In this document: positions 41,101 to 52,610 of the stretch, in pieces
How positions within the stretch are numbered: position 1 is the stretch's first letter
How the letters are laid out: the number at the start of each line of letters is the position of its first letter
Assembly (NCBI GenBank): GCA_013396635.1
Contig: WBMW01005039.1
Location: 186,001-250,000 of the forward strand
Direction: 5' to 3'
Source: Penelope pileata
Lineage: Eukaryota > Chordata > Aves > Galliformes > Cracidae
DNA: 64,000 bases
Translations under genes and position numbers: made by a program
Notes under the pieces: model-generated
What the model was told of the DNA's origin: nothing
What the model saw: only the letters and a program-made list of their open reading frames with translations
The model's database searches: none

Positions 41101-44038
41101 TTTTTGTTTAGATGCCACCCATAAAACAGAGAATTAAATTGTCTTATTATAAACAGAATCTCCTCTTAAAAAAAAAAAATCAGCATATTCAGAATGTAGT
41201 ATTCAGAGCCTCTTCTTTCCCACAGTTGTGTGTTCCACTGAGTGCTATCAGAAGACAGAAAGCGAAGTTTTCTCTATTGTGAATTTAGGATAGCTCAGGA
41301 CAGAGCTGTTTGGAGGGGTATTTTCATTGAGACAGATTTCTCTATTCAGCTCTGGCAGGTATTCAGCCACAAACCTAAGAAGCTCCTGCACTGACATCAG
41401 TCCCTCCCTTTCCTTCCTCCTCTTTGCATGGCACTTAGGAGACTGTGGCTCCTGAGGGTGTAACCCCTATTGATTGGTGACACAGGTTTCACAGCTACCA
41501 GAGACCTTTCTGGATAAGACACTGCACACCCTTTGGATTTCACACATTGATTCAGCACGGTTAATAAAATCATACAGTGTGAACTTGAGCAGCAAGATAC
41601 CCGTTCTGATGGATTCCACGTCTTGGACCAAGCAGCTCTTCAGTAGCTGGGAACTCATGGTCCATCCCAACCACTTCACCTGCAGTGATCAGCATTCAGA
41701 ACGACGCTATTGCGTATGTTCAAGGGCTTTTAACAGCATGTAGCTGCAACATAAATACTATATAGTTTTTATTCACTAAATCTGCATACAATTTCCCTTC
41801 TTAATATCCTCCTTTACTTGCCTGCAATCACCATCCACATAAAAGTCACTAACTTGGGAAAATGTTTCATCTGGAGATGTTATATTCTGTGACTATCTTC
41901 ACAGAAATGAAGAGCCATATCAACCAAAATAATCAGCCCTTCACAGAGCTCAGCTATGAACAGTAACTGCCCCAGTATCCAGGAAAAAGATTAGAGAATC
42001 TGTAAATATTGAACACTCTTGAAAGCTTTTCTGATAACCAGAGAACTGTTAATAGATAATTTTGCCTCAGAGCTCATTGAAAATGTAGCACATTTTCAGA
42101 ATTGCATACACACCATCACTACCATGGCAATGAATTTCTAAACAGCACACCAGGAATTGCTATTTTAAAAGACAGAAGCAACAATTCCAGGTAGTAGTCC
42201 ATGGATTTTCACCTCTTCAGGAATCAACATCTACATTTGTACAACAAAATGGAGAAAGTAAGGTCTCTTGTCCAAAAGGAGCTACCCTTTCCTATCACCT
42301 AAAAAAGCCTTAGTCTTTTCTCTGCAACCAAAAACAGTTCATCATCCTGACTGAACTATCTTGTAACATTACACCAAGATTTTCAAACTTGACCCCTCTG
42401 CTACCCATCTTCAAAGAGACTGCTGCCATTACAACACACATCCAGCCCCTTGGGGCACATCTCACACTACTGGGAATTTCAGTGTTCGATTTAAGTATTT
42501 TCTCACTTTACCTCAATCACCCAGAAGCAAAAAGAACTCCCTGAGTAACACATAATGAAATAGCAAATTCCATCTCAGTGTGCAGTTTTGTCCCAGAAAT
42601 CTCAAAACAAAAATCAGAGATGAATACAGCTCTGTAGTTATTATTCACAAAGTGTTTGCAGTTAGCTTTTTGCTTGTCTCTGGGAGATACCATCTTCAAC
42701 GTCAATGTAAGAACATTGTAAATCCATTTGCAAAATCCATAGAGGGATGTGAATCCTTCATTGCTGGGGGCAGCGATGTGGCTGATAGTTCTCCTCTGAT
42801 CACAGTTATCTTCTAGGTCTGGAATCCACAAACTAGGACACAGACTACACAAAAAAAACATGAATGCAGGTGTAGGGTGACATTATTTAGAATGTAGAAC
42901 AGGGTGGGGTTTTTTGTTGTTGTCTGCTCGTTAAATTATCACTGATATATCACAATCTTTAATTTGGATCCTGGATTTAGTTCTTCCTTCAGCCACAGCT
43001 AATAGCCAAGCGACAAACAGAACATCAGAGCTACATGACAAACCTTGTAAAGCCTTAAAAGGAGATGCTTTGGGCAGCAGATTGGAGCCACACTGGAAAG
43101 CATCACACAAAAACTTTGATATTTGTCTTACAGCTACGTCTGGTCACTTTTGCAAGCTTCATCCCTCACAACAGGTGCTCAGAAAAGTGGCATCCATGAA
43201 TATTAAACAGATAACACATTTCTGAAACAGACAGATACCAGCTCAGATCTCACCTCACCCTTCTACATCACACCATTTTGCTTAAGCCAGTGTTAGAGCC
43301 AAGAGTTGTTTGCGGTTGACCTTGTTGGCTGTACTGACCAGGCAGGTTCATCAGCAAGGCATATGCTCACCTGCAACCTGAGCTGACTGGCAACAGACTC
43401 AAAGGAAATGCAGGGACCTGCCACACAGAGCATAGTTAGCTTGGCTGCATGGCATAAAACAAGATCTCTTTTCTCCTCCAATATGTCAGCGTTGTAAAAG
43501 CAATAACTGAGATCAGCACAATCAGTTTACTCTGCTCTTTACCACTGTGCAACAGTTAAACATCAACATGATGAGCTTTGGACTCAACTGTAAAGTATGA
43601 ATTTTTTCCAACATGTTGCAAGAAGCGATATGAAGAAGTGAATACACCTGTAAGTACTGAAGAGCTGCATCTCAGAATTTAAAAAACTCATGCAGTTAAA
43701 ATCCTTACATCCACTGAAGAAGTGGTGGTGCTAAGCAGTCTACTATAGCAACTACATCCTGAAGTACGGATGGAGTTTTAAAAAAAGTCAGGTTAAGAGA
43801 AATCCAAGATATGTGGTTCCAGTTATGAAACAACAAGAACTCCTCTCAGTCTGGCCCTGCCCAGGTGTCTTAATCCCTGGTTCAACCATAGAACATCTGC
43901 CATGCACATCACCGTTCACTTTTACTGGACACCTGGCATGGTAGAACACCAAAACAGTCACTGCAAGGTATCTCACACCCCTAAGACATTCATTAGCAAA
44001 ACTGTAACCTTTGAAATTGTGTTTCCTGAGAGGTAGGG
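38110..44038. other. Non-coding sequence, no gene recognised
   Basis: About 6 kb of mixed sequence. The 142-codon minus-strand frame at 38286-38714 runs through a G16+N artefact and encodes a low-complexity proline stretch there, so it is not a credible gene. Other frames are short and overlap on both strands. Confidence 0.5.
38432..38448. repeat. G16 homopolymer ending in one undetermined base
   Basis: Sixteen G residues (38432-38447) followed by a single N. Long G runs are hard to sequence, and the N marks the same difficulty. The true length is unknown. Such a run could form G-quadruplex structure. Confidence 0.9.
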
Positions 44039-44065
44039 AGAGAAAGAGAGAGAGAGAGAGAGAGA
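44039..44065. repeat. (AG)n microsatellite
   Basis: A GA-rich tract with an uninterrupted core of about ten AG units (44045-44065). The Arg/Glu-rich and Leu/Ser-rich peptides read through it are products of the repeat. Confidence 0.92.
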
Positions 44066-47000
44066 AGGGGAGCTGTGTGAGCCCATGCAGCTTAGAAAGC
44101 AATGAGACCCCCATGTGTACACAGAGCTTGCTGCTTCAGGAGGGGGGAAGGAAATTTGCTCTCCTGGCTGTGCCTTCTCCCAAGATAACATTATTAGCAC
44201 AGCATCCACATCTGCTCTTCCCCAATGCATGGAAAGACTTGTTGCTGTAGTGCAGGAAGACACAGCATTTGCCATGACACAGCTGAAAGAGACAGGGAAA
44301 AAAAAATGTACCTTTATACAAGGCAACACTTTGGAAAATTAATTGGAAGTCCAAGATGAGAAAGGCTTCTCCAGCCCACTTTGGCAGGCTAAATCAACAC
44401 AAACAATATAACAGAGGTTGGAGAAATAAAAAAGAGAATCATCATAAAAACTACAGCCAGCAGCAGCCAGGGACAAAGTTTAAATCTCTAGTTAATGGCA
44501 TCTATTTCTTTCAGGGCTCAATACAAACTAAAACATTTCATCTCACCTTGGAAGAATACTGCTTCTCAGACTGAAAACAGGACTTCATCCAGCATTCACA
44601 TGGGCCCATATTGCCAATAAAGAGAGCAATCTTTCATCGTTACTGCTACGCTCTAATTCACATTCCAATAGTTAAAACATTACCAAAAAAAATGCACCTT
44701 ATCTTTCAAAACATATAAAGGGGCACTTAAAGTCGCTAAGACTTATTTTTTCCAATATTTGCATCATGACTAGAAAGCAACTGCACGCTCAGATGGTAGC
44801 AATAACTCCAAGCTAACCAAACCACATTTGCAAGGAGCACAAGGATATCATTCCAGAAAAGGGTTTTACAATCTAACGTTCACACAAACAGTGAAAAACC
44901 TTTAGAGAAATAAAAAGTAGAAGCAATAACTACACGCATACAGTTAGAATGGTTTTCTATTACCTTTTGGCATATTTATGATTTGGTTTAATATGACGTT
45001 AGGAGATTTCTGTTTGTGACATTTATTTTTATTCAGCTCTTAGAGAGAGTTACATTCCTTTCTACGCACCACATCAGTATTAACAACTGATTAGAGCAAT
45101 ATCTGCTTCACACCGATGTCCTTGCTCATCAGCCCAACCTGAAACATGACCTGCCTTGGCAGCATGAGCAGTTAGCTCCCTCTGCTTTCTATCATGGCAA
45201 GGGGAAGACACCACTGGACTGCATTTAAATACATGAGGTAGGCACAGGTGTCCCTACAGCTGAGATACTCATAAAATATTATTTTAGGAACAGAATGAAT
45301 CAAGCCAAACTGAAAATGAGCCTAAATGCTCTTAGGCCATCATAGCATCTTCATTTTGATGGAAACCAACTTTTAAGCATCTAAGGCTTGAATATTACTA
45401 AGACTTCTAAAAGAAATATTCCATAGCCTAAATAGAGCACATATTTTACTTAAATTAGCATTACACCTAAGAGCTTTAGCACATTTTCTTCTCAGACGGT
45501 CCTTATTACTTTGTGACTACTTCGTATCACCCCTAAATAACACTGTCACTAGCTAAACGAATAGTGTCCTGTGCTTAGGGATGATTTGTACAGATCTAAA
45601 ACATATATCAGTAGGCATATTTCTACCCTGAGTCTCTAGATACAGTTTGCTTTAGCATCAAAGAAATTATAAATCCAGGGCAGAAAGGCACATAAGTTAG
45701 TCTACATATTCACACCCTCCTGAGCTCTGGCACGCACAACTTTCCACAAAGTTGGAAACTTCCGTCTGGGAAAGGCTCACTGAGCACTTCAGCCTCTTCT
45801 CCTGAGCACCCTCTAAAGCCACTGCCAGGATCATCTGGCAGAGCTCTCTACAGGCTCCCATACCTTCTGGGAGTAGAGAAAAAATTAGACAGGAACAATA
45901 GTGTCCAATTCTATTCAACAATCACATGGTATGCACTGGAGTGGTTAGAGCTGTAGGGATTTGTGGAGTCACCTATTTTAAGGGAACGACCCTTATCCTT
46001 ACTGGTGAAGCTGAACAGAGAAGAGCCAGGTACTGAAGGTCCGTCATGTCAACACAAGTGCCTTTCTTCCCATTAGTCTTTTATATATTATCCTAAGAAA
46101 GATCCAAGGACTTCTACAAAAATTTTGCAGATGGCAAACAACCACAATAAGAAAACATACCATGTGAAGAAAACACGACTCCAGTAAAACCCATCTATCA
46201 GTAGATCTGACCACCTGCTGAGGTGAAATCAAACTGTGGTGTGTTGGCTGCTGGAGTACTGATGGTAACAGTGAAAGCACACAGATGAAGAACTGGTAAT
46301 TAGAGGTCTAACACATGCAACACCTGTCTTCTGATCCGTGCCTTGGGTAACACATTTGACTTGCTAATGGAGATACTTTTCAAATGCAACTTAAAACCTA
46401 ATAAATACAAATACATTTTTCTACTTGCTTCAGAAGTTCAGACCTTATTTTGGATTTAAATAAAGGCTGGAGAAGTTTTCAGGGAACAAGTAGTCTGGAA
46501 ATCAAGAACGAACTTGAAAGTAACCATGTAGAGAGAAAAATCCTTCCCCACCACCTCAAATATCCACATCCTCCTACCTTGGCTACTCCAGTATATCACA
46601 ACATTACACCTGAGCAAAGCCCACATCCTGGCTGATGCTCATGGCCTTCCTCTGTGTGCAGAGCTGTGCTCCCACCTGCAGTGAAGCAGCTATCAGCAAT
46701 CACAGGCTCAGTTCCTGGCATTAACCCAATCAGGGCACTTTCTTGCCTTTCACACACCCAAACTGCCCACTAGGTTGAGCACGGTGGGCAAGACTGAGGT
46801 GTGCAGATAGAGAGTGAATTTTCCAGGGAACATAGATTAGGAGTTGGTTGCTGAGAAGGTTCTTCATATGCATCTGTCTCTTTAGTATTAAAAGATTTAT
46901 TGAAATGTTTCCCATAGGTCAACATGAAATCCATCAGTTCAACAGAAGGCACCCATGGACTACAGGGCACTTGAAATCCATCTCTACCTCAGTTATTTTT

Positions 47001-48396
47001 CCTCATATACTTCCCCTGCCTTGCTGAGCAAAAATGCTGTTTATGGATAGAGGTTGGTTTGTTTTTAAACTAGAAGAGTGCAAGAGATTTTAATATCCTT
47101 TGTATTTTATTACATCTACTTATCCTCCGCCTCTTTATTTGCCGGAAATATGTATATAATGTGTGTGTATATATATACAGCAACAATGCGGTGTTAATAT
47201 TTATCATCACATCGTTACACTGACAAAGTAGTAAGACTAAGCAGGTTGCTACACTGCACTATCCCAGTAGTCCAATGGCAACCAAAGAGTAAAAGAAAAA
47301 ATAATAAGATGTGGTAACCTCACAAAAGAAAACAAAGGTCTTTCCCATTTATAGTCTAGAAAACATCATTAAGGAAACATCCTAGTACTGTTACTACACT
47401 TTTTCTTGCTTTAGTGCAACTCAGCCAGCAACTGATGGACTCCCAAGTGGCACCTGCAAGGCACCATCTTCTCTAACAGTGAGGGCACACACCTGGCCTC
47501 TTTTCCCTAGGGGTTACAGTGGTGCTCAGTCACCTGCCCGTGGGGCAGGCATAGCAGACACCTGTAACCTCCCCATAAGCAGGGGGATATTGTTTGTGTC
47601 TCTCCCTCCCCTATGTGGCCATGAATTTTCCTCTGAAACCTCTCAATATCACACTTCCAGCTACACCTGCCTGTGTCACAGCCAGTGAGGGCTGAAAGCT
47701 GGACAGATCTGTCAGACAGTGCCATCGCATAAAGGCTCATAGCCAAACGCAAGGACTTCACCCTTTATCATGTCACACTGCAATCCTCACCCCAACAAAC
47801 CTCCCAGGAAAAGAAACACAGACTATTCAATCAGGTGCAAAGAGCCCTGCAGACGATCTGCTGAGAAACGAGCACGGCACTGCCGGAGCTTTCTGTGCAA
47901 AGCAAAGCAAGGAGAGGGCAGTGGCTATGCAAGAAAATTTGCCACCTTGTAAAATTATCCTTTTCTCGCCCACATGGTTTTAGGCATTCTGTCCCCCACC
48001 GGGCTGTGTATAAACACATTCACAACACAGTCAGGCATACGTGATACTGATCACTGCTGGCAGGATTTATTAGGGTTATTATATGCTCACCCTGTTTCTT
48101 ATATTCTCCTCTAAGCATCTGCTATTTGCCACTGTTGGAGACAGGACACCAGGCTGTCAGTAATTGTTATGTCAAAGAAATAAATGGGCTGTACAAGGGG
48201 AAAAAAAGATGGTGAAAAGAGGGGAAAAAAATAATTCAGGTGGAGTCATACCGAGACCCAAAGATAAGGACAAGGGGTGCTAAAAAAGTAAGAAAGAAAA
48301 AGTGAACACAGAGCACACAAAAAAGCAGGAAAAGATGTGCAAATCATTCATAGTGATTGGAGATGGAAAGGTTTTACTTCCTTTTCCTACTGGAAG
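44066..48396. other. Non-coding sequence, no gene recognised
   Basis: No gene or transposon was recognised. Open frames stay below about 85 codons and lack domains. Confidence 0.5.
47151..47178. repeat. Mixed TA/TG microsatellite
   Basis: Alternating purine-pyrimidine tract: TGTATATAATGTGTGTG followed by TATATATATA. Low-complexity dinucleotide repeat. Confidence 0.85.
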
Positions 48397-48398
48397 TA

Positions 48399-48425
48399 GA
48401 TCGGTTGCTCGGAAAGTAATGCCTC
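48399..48425 (+). repeat. Mariner terminal inverted repeat, left end
   Basis: 27 bp following a TA dinucleotide. The inner part, AAAGTAATGCCTC, is the better conserved half against the right end. It is the 3' end of the element in transposase orientation. Confidence 0.85.
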
Positions 48426-48586
48426 AAGGAGTGCAAAACTGTTTGAAGGAGCAAATCCTCAGCTACAAAACACAACTCATCAACTATAGCCACCATCATT
48501 AGCTCTGCATTTTCACCAGTCATGAACAAGAGCTGCATGCCATGCTCATAAAAATCTGTGCCAATGGAGATGCCCCACTGTCACCG

Positions 48587-48778
48587 TCACCACTGCTGGA
48601 ATGCACCACCACCCCTCACTGTGCTCACACCCACCGTTTGATCTCCATAAGCATTCAGTGTTGATGGAGGCCTGTGGCTGCCACTTTTTCCCACATGGAG
48701 GAATTCAATTCCACCCCTTTGTTTCATGTGCACTTCCAGGTCAGATGTCACTGTGTCAGAGTGCCCCTCTGCTGCCAC
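48587..48778 (-). pseudogene. Mariner transposase N-terminal helix-turn-helix fragment
   Basis: A 63-codon frame inside the mariner element. After about 15 residues it reads EVHMKQRGGIEFLHVGKSG and continues through LNAYGDQTVGVSTV. This is the pattern of the N-terminal helix-turn-helix domain of mariner/Mos1-type transposases (the HTH also present in SETMAR), which binds the inverted repeats. The frame then goes wrong: after VSTV the expected WxxRF-type stretch is replaced by an unrelated end and a stop, consistent with one or more small frame-changing mutations. No catalytic domain follows; only the short sequence to the left inverted repeat remains. A dead fragment, not a functional protein. 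Confidence 0.8.
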
Positions 48779-48884
48779 CTGTCACACGGCAACAACATGG
48801 AACGGTATATTGGTGAAGGTTCACCCTCTGCTGCCATCCCACCAACATCCACCTCTGATGTTGTGGACCAACATCATAAAATAG

Positions 48885-48911
48885 GAGGCACTACTTTTGG
48901 ATCACACCTTG
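48885..48911 (-). repeat. Mariner terminal inverted repeat, right end
   Basis: 27 bp preceding a TA dinucleotide. Its complement contains AAAAGTAGTGCCTC, matching the left end. It is the 5' end of the element in transposase orientation. Confidence 0.85.
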
Positions 48912-48913
48912 TA

Positions 48914-51900
48914 GCTCATGGAAGAAGCAATGGAAAACGACCAAGCCAGGAAAAAGAGCCAGAGGCCAGCAATGCCAGCTGAGGAGCTTAGAGTTTATGA
49001 TGGACCCCAAAGGAATACATCAGTCCAGCAACTGTAGGCAGTCGGGATAGTTATCCAGGCAGCTATGGGCTTGACACGAGCCCCAGATCCAAATCACAAA
49101 GGAATTGCTGGACAACAAAATTCATAATTTCATTACTTTCCTTTCATTACTCAAGTGCCAGCAGGAAACCCAATGCTGGCAAGAAGCATGGGGAAATGGA
49201 ACGGTGCTCAAACAAAATATGTAATTTGCTTTATCTTTGTCTAGGGTGATTTTATGAATACCTCAACAGCAATCTGCTAAGTCTTCTGGAAAACATCATC
49301 CAATGGCCATCAGGAAGCAGAAAGCAGCAGGGATGGCTGCAGCCTCAGGGAACTCTGTATCTGCATGGGTTGGGATGCCCAGCACTGCTGGGTAATCCTG
49401 ACACCACTTTTAGCACACTTAATAAAGCAGGTTGGGGGAATCGATATAGCTATTGTGCTAGCATTGCAGACTTGTCTATTGCAAACAGCTTGGTGACACA
49501 CCAAATACTGTAATGGTGTCATTACACAAAATTACTACAGAAAACTAAAAATCACTGATAATTAGCAAGATGTAATTTTAATGAGGAACCAGTGAATGGA
49601 AATGCTTTTAAATGATCCTACACAGAGAAGTTTCTCAGCCCAGTGCAGCTCAGAACTGGCCTAAGGGATAAACGTGGCCAGACTCAGATGGCTGCAGCTA
49701 AACCACTTCGTTCTGTTCTTAAGCCCTGCCAAAGATTGGACATTTTAATGCAGGAAAACACAAGTCTGCTCGTCTAGAATCAAAGAACGCCATGCTGAAT
49801 GACTTATCCCACTTACAGAGAGGTGAATTGCAGGTTTGAAATCACAGACTTAAGAGTATACATAGGGGGCATGACATAAATAGCACATGGGGGCCTAAGG
49901 CCATGCCATAGCCACCGGAACTAATGACACCCGTGGATGTTTGAAGTGAGGCAATTTTGTCCAGGTTTAGTAACGTGATGTTCTTTCTGCATATGGGGTC
50001 AGTGAGAGAGTGTTTGCAGTGTTCTGCTGTCCCACAATGCCCATCCACAGTTCGAAGATGCCAAAAAATCACGAGGGAAACGTATATGATTTAAGTGCCT
50101 GAAAACAGATTGTGTGGAAAGGGCTTAAAATCTTTTTGCAAAAAGGAGGCTGAACAATGATTTTCCCACAACATGTGAAATGATTTCTATTAGCAGCAGG
50201 CTCCTTAATTAAGGAGACAAAGGCAGAAGATTCAACATATGGAGCAAGAAAATAAACTCCAATTGGAGATTTTTTTAATTTTAATTTTTTTAAAACATCA
50301 GAAATAATCACTCACCAAAGCAACTACCCTCAGGACACATCTGAGTCCCAGTTATCTGTACTCTTTAAGTAAGGCTGAGTATGCTTCTGAAAGGCAAGGA
50401 GAAATTGCTGGATACAATTTCCTATACCCTGTGTTATCAGGAGGTCATACTACACAATCCTAACAACCACTTACAACAATCGAGTGTCAGACAGCATTTG
50501 CCATATTCCATGGCACTGTTCAGACTTGCATGCTTACATGGGGTTTTATATTTGCATATGATTTTAGAAAACAGAAAGCAGCAATTAAAATGGGTAGGTT
50601 ATTAAGGCAAGAGTCCTCTTTGATACACATGGATTTACATTCATTCCAGCATTCAGCTATGGCTTTACTGTCATAAGCCAGGCACATAAAGTTGGGTACC
50701 ATAAAATCAGAAAATACAGGCTTTTCCAAATAGGACCTATATTAAAATTAAACCATAACTGTGAGAGTTTCAATAGACCTACAATAGTCCCCATTAGAAT
50801 TGTTAAAATTAGTCTTTCAGATAACAACGTTCACAATAGCTGTTTGCAAACCACTATATACATTAAACTGTAGATAATTAATATGCTTCTGTGATTTTTT
50901 TCCTCCTTTGCAAGCAATAGCTATTATGAAATCATACACATCTGCCCAGAGCTTCCCAAAAGTTATGCTGAAAAAGAACATAGTTAGGCATTCATGGTTA
51001 AATGTTGCAAGACTTGGCACGTAAAAAAGAAAACCGCCACTTAATTCCACATTTTGGCTGAAACAAGCCTGCTGGGTAAATCCCAATAAATAACATTTTA
51101 GGGGACAAATCTCGCACCACCAGTTTTTCCTCCACAATAGTAACTGCCTACGTACAATCAAGTAGGCAGGCAAGGCTGGGAAACTCTGCAGGAACAGGGC
51201 AGGAACAGGAGAGCTGCACAAGGCCACCAACACAAGCATGCACCAACCGCATCAGTCTCTGAACTGACAGATCTTCCTACTTCAGTTCCACTGTTACACA
51301 TGGAATGTGTCTGGAAGGCTTAATTGCTATTTAACAGTGTCAAAGAGTGTATTTACCATCAGGTAGCGAGGCTGCAGTGAGCAGAAATGTAAGGGGTGTC
51401 TGCTATCGGGAGAAAAGCAGGAAATAGCAGCTCGTACTCCACAGCCACACTTGATCACAGCAGTCAAAGCAGCTCAAGTTTCGTAAGACGGAATAAGAAA
51501 TGAAGGGTCAGATCCTGCCTGGCACTTCTCATTTCCACCAAACCTCCCCAAGGAACCTGGAGTGGCTCAGATGGAGCTGAGCGTCTGCCAGGTTAGGGCT
51601 TAACCCAGCCACTGCTGCTGGTGGGGTTCATCCCATCCAGTGCTGCCACCAACCCAACTCAGGGAAGAGCTCGGCAGGCTGGCTGCATAAATGGAGGGGA
51701 CGGGGCATTTCTAGCCTGTGATTCATCTTCTCGTACCTCAGACTTGTAAAACAAGCAAGGTTGATTGCTCCCACAGAGTGCCTTTGCCCTCAGCTGTGAG
51801 GAAAATCTCAACAACCAACTCCAGCATAAATGTTTGCAGTGTCAGTTGAATCCCTTTGTCTATATGGGTAATTACATCCATAACCACCACTGAGATCTTC

Positions 51901-52530
51901 CCTGATGTCACAACCTGAGAAATTAAGCTGGGACAGAGTGAGAAGATCAACTTTGCCACTGCTTGAGTTGGAACTAAAATTAATTATTTGCTACCTAGAG
52001 TCTTTTTGAAAGACCAATAGCAAAATATGATTTAAAGGAACTCGGTTTTCAGAACCTCACAATATCTGTCCTGCTCCCCAAGGGACTGAAGCGATGATGG
52101 AGGTGTGTATGCTGGCTGGAGATCAAATCAGCTGAGGTAGCTTCTGTGCAGTCCAAGTTCAGGCTAGCTCTACCAGGTCCACTACCACAACGGTCACAAA
52201 TGAACCAGAGTTTTGGTGTGCAACTTCCCAGCTCCATCTGCCCACCTATCTCCTGTGCAGGAACCATAGGATTCATACAATATTTATAGCGAGGAGAGAG
52301 TATTTCACCGATGGGAGAGGTGACGTCATTTCTCTAATGTTTGTTGACTTATGGATAGAGTGCACAACTCAACAGCTGAGCAACATATCATTTCTATTCA
52401 TGCTGCATTACACACAAGTGCACACACTGCAATCCATGTCATCCGAACAAAGGTAGCGAGATCCTTGGACACGTGCCATTGCAGCTCTGTAGTAAAATTA
52501 CAGTCCCTTGAACATTTTATGATCACCAAT
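48914..52530. other. Non-coding sequence, no gene recognised
   Basis: No gene was recognised. The longest frame (140 codons, minus, 50817-51239) has no recognised domain; it is hydrophobic and cysteine-rich, as frames in AT-rich DNA often are. A 16-bp palindrome near 50.2 kb is listed separately. Confidence 0.5.
50201..50216. promoter_or_regulatory. 16-bp perfect palindrome centred on TTAATTAA (candidate)
   Basis: CTCCTTAATTAAGGAG is a perfect 16-bp palindrome. It carries two overlapping TAAT/ATTA homeodomain cores in mirror orientation. SOX-type motifs lie close by: ACAAAG at 50217-50222, directly adjoining, and AACAATG at 50153-50159. The arrangement would suit a homeodomain dimer site in an enhancer; function is inferred. 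Confidence 0.3.
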
Positions 52531-52610
52531 TATTACAGCATTTGCATTGGGCTGATGGCTGCAATTAATCTGATTTTGAGAATTTACAACATTTGATTAG
52601 GATTAGCAGT
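52531..52610. promoter_or_regulatory. Candidate regulatory cluster: octamer, homeodomain and OTX-type sites
   Basis: Within 80 bp there is ATTTGCAT (52540-52547, the POU octamer on the minus strand), CAATTAATC (52562-52570, a homeodomain core) and a doubled GATTAG (52595-52606) containing GGATTA (52600-52605), the bicoid/OTX/PITX core. The combination is typical of neural or eye enhancers, but this is a motif argument only. Confidence 0.28.

Larger units (their letters stand above)
48399..48911 (-). mobile_element. Tc1/mariner-type DNA transposon, internally deleted (513 bp)
   Basis: The element is bounded by imperfect 27-bp terminal inverted repeats: 48399-48425, containing GTTGCTCGGAAAGTAATGCC, and the complement of 48885-48911. 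They agree at 18 of 27 positions by my alignment. Both ends are directly flanked by TA (48397-48398 and 48912-48913), the target-site duplication that mariner transposases make. On the minus strand the interior encodes the N-terminal DNA-binding part of a mariner transposase, but at 513 bp the element is far shorter than a full mariner of about 1.3 kb and has lost the catalytic D,D34D region. It is therefore a non-autonomous deletion derivative, orientated on the minus strand. I believe it belongs to a chicken mariner family (Galluhop or Mariner1_GG in repeat libraries). The exact family name is from memory and not checked. Confidence 0.88.

Noticed and set aside
43973..44329. 118-codon minus-strand frame with Leu/Ser repeats
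   Set aside because: The repeats are the translated (AG)n microsatellite.
50817..51239. 140-codon hydrophobic, cysteine-rich minus-strand frame that might be a membrane protein
   Set aside because: Composition is typical of chance frames in T-rich sequence; no signal peptide or family pattern is convincing.
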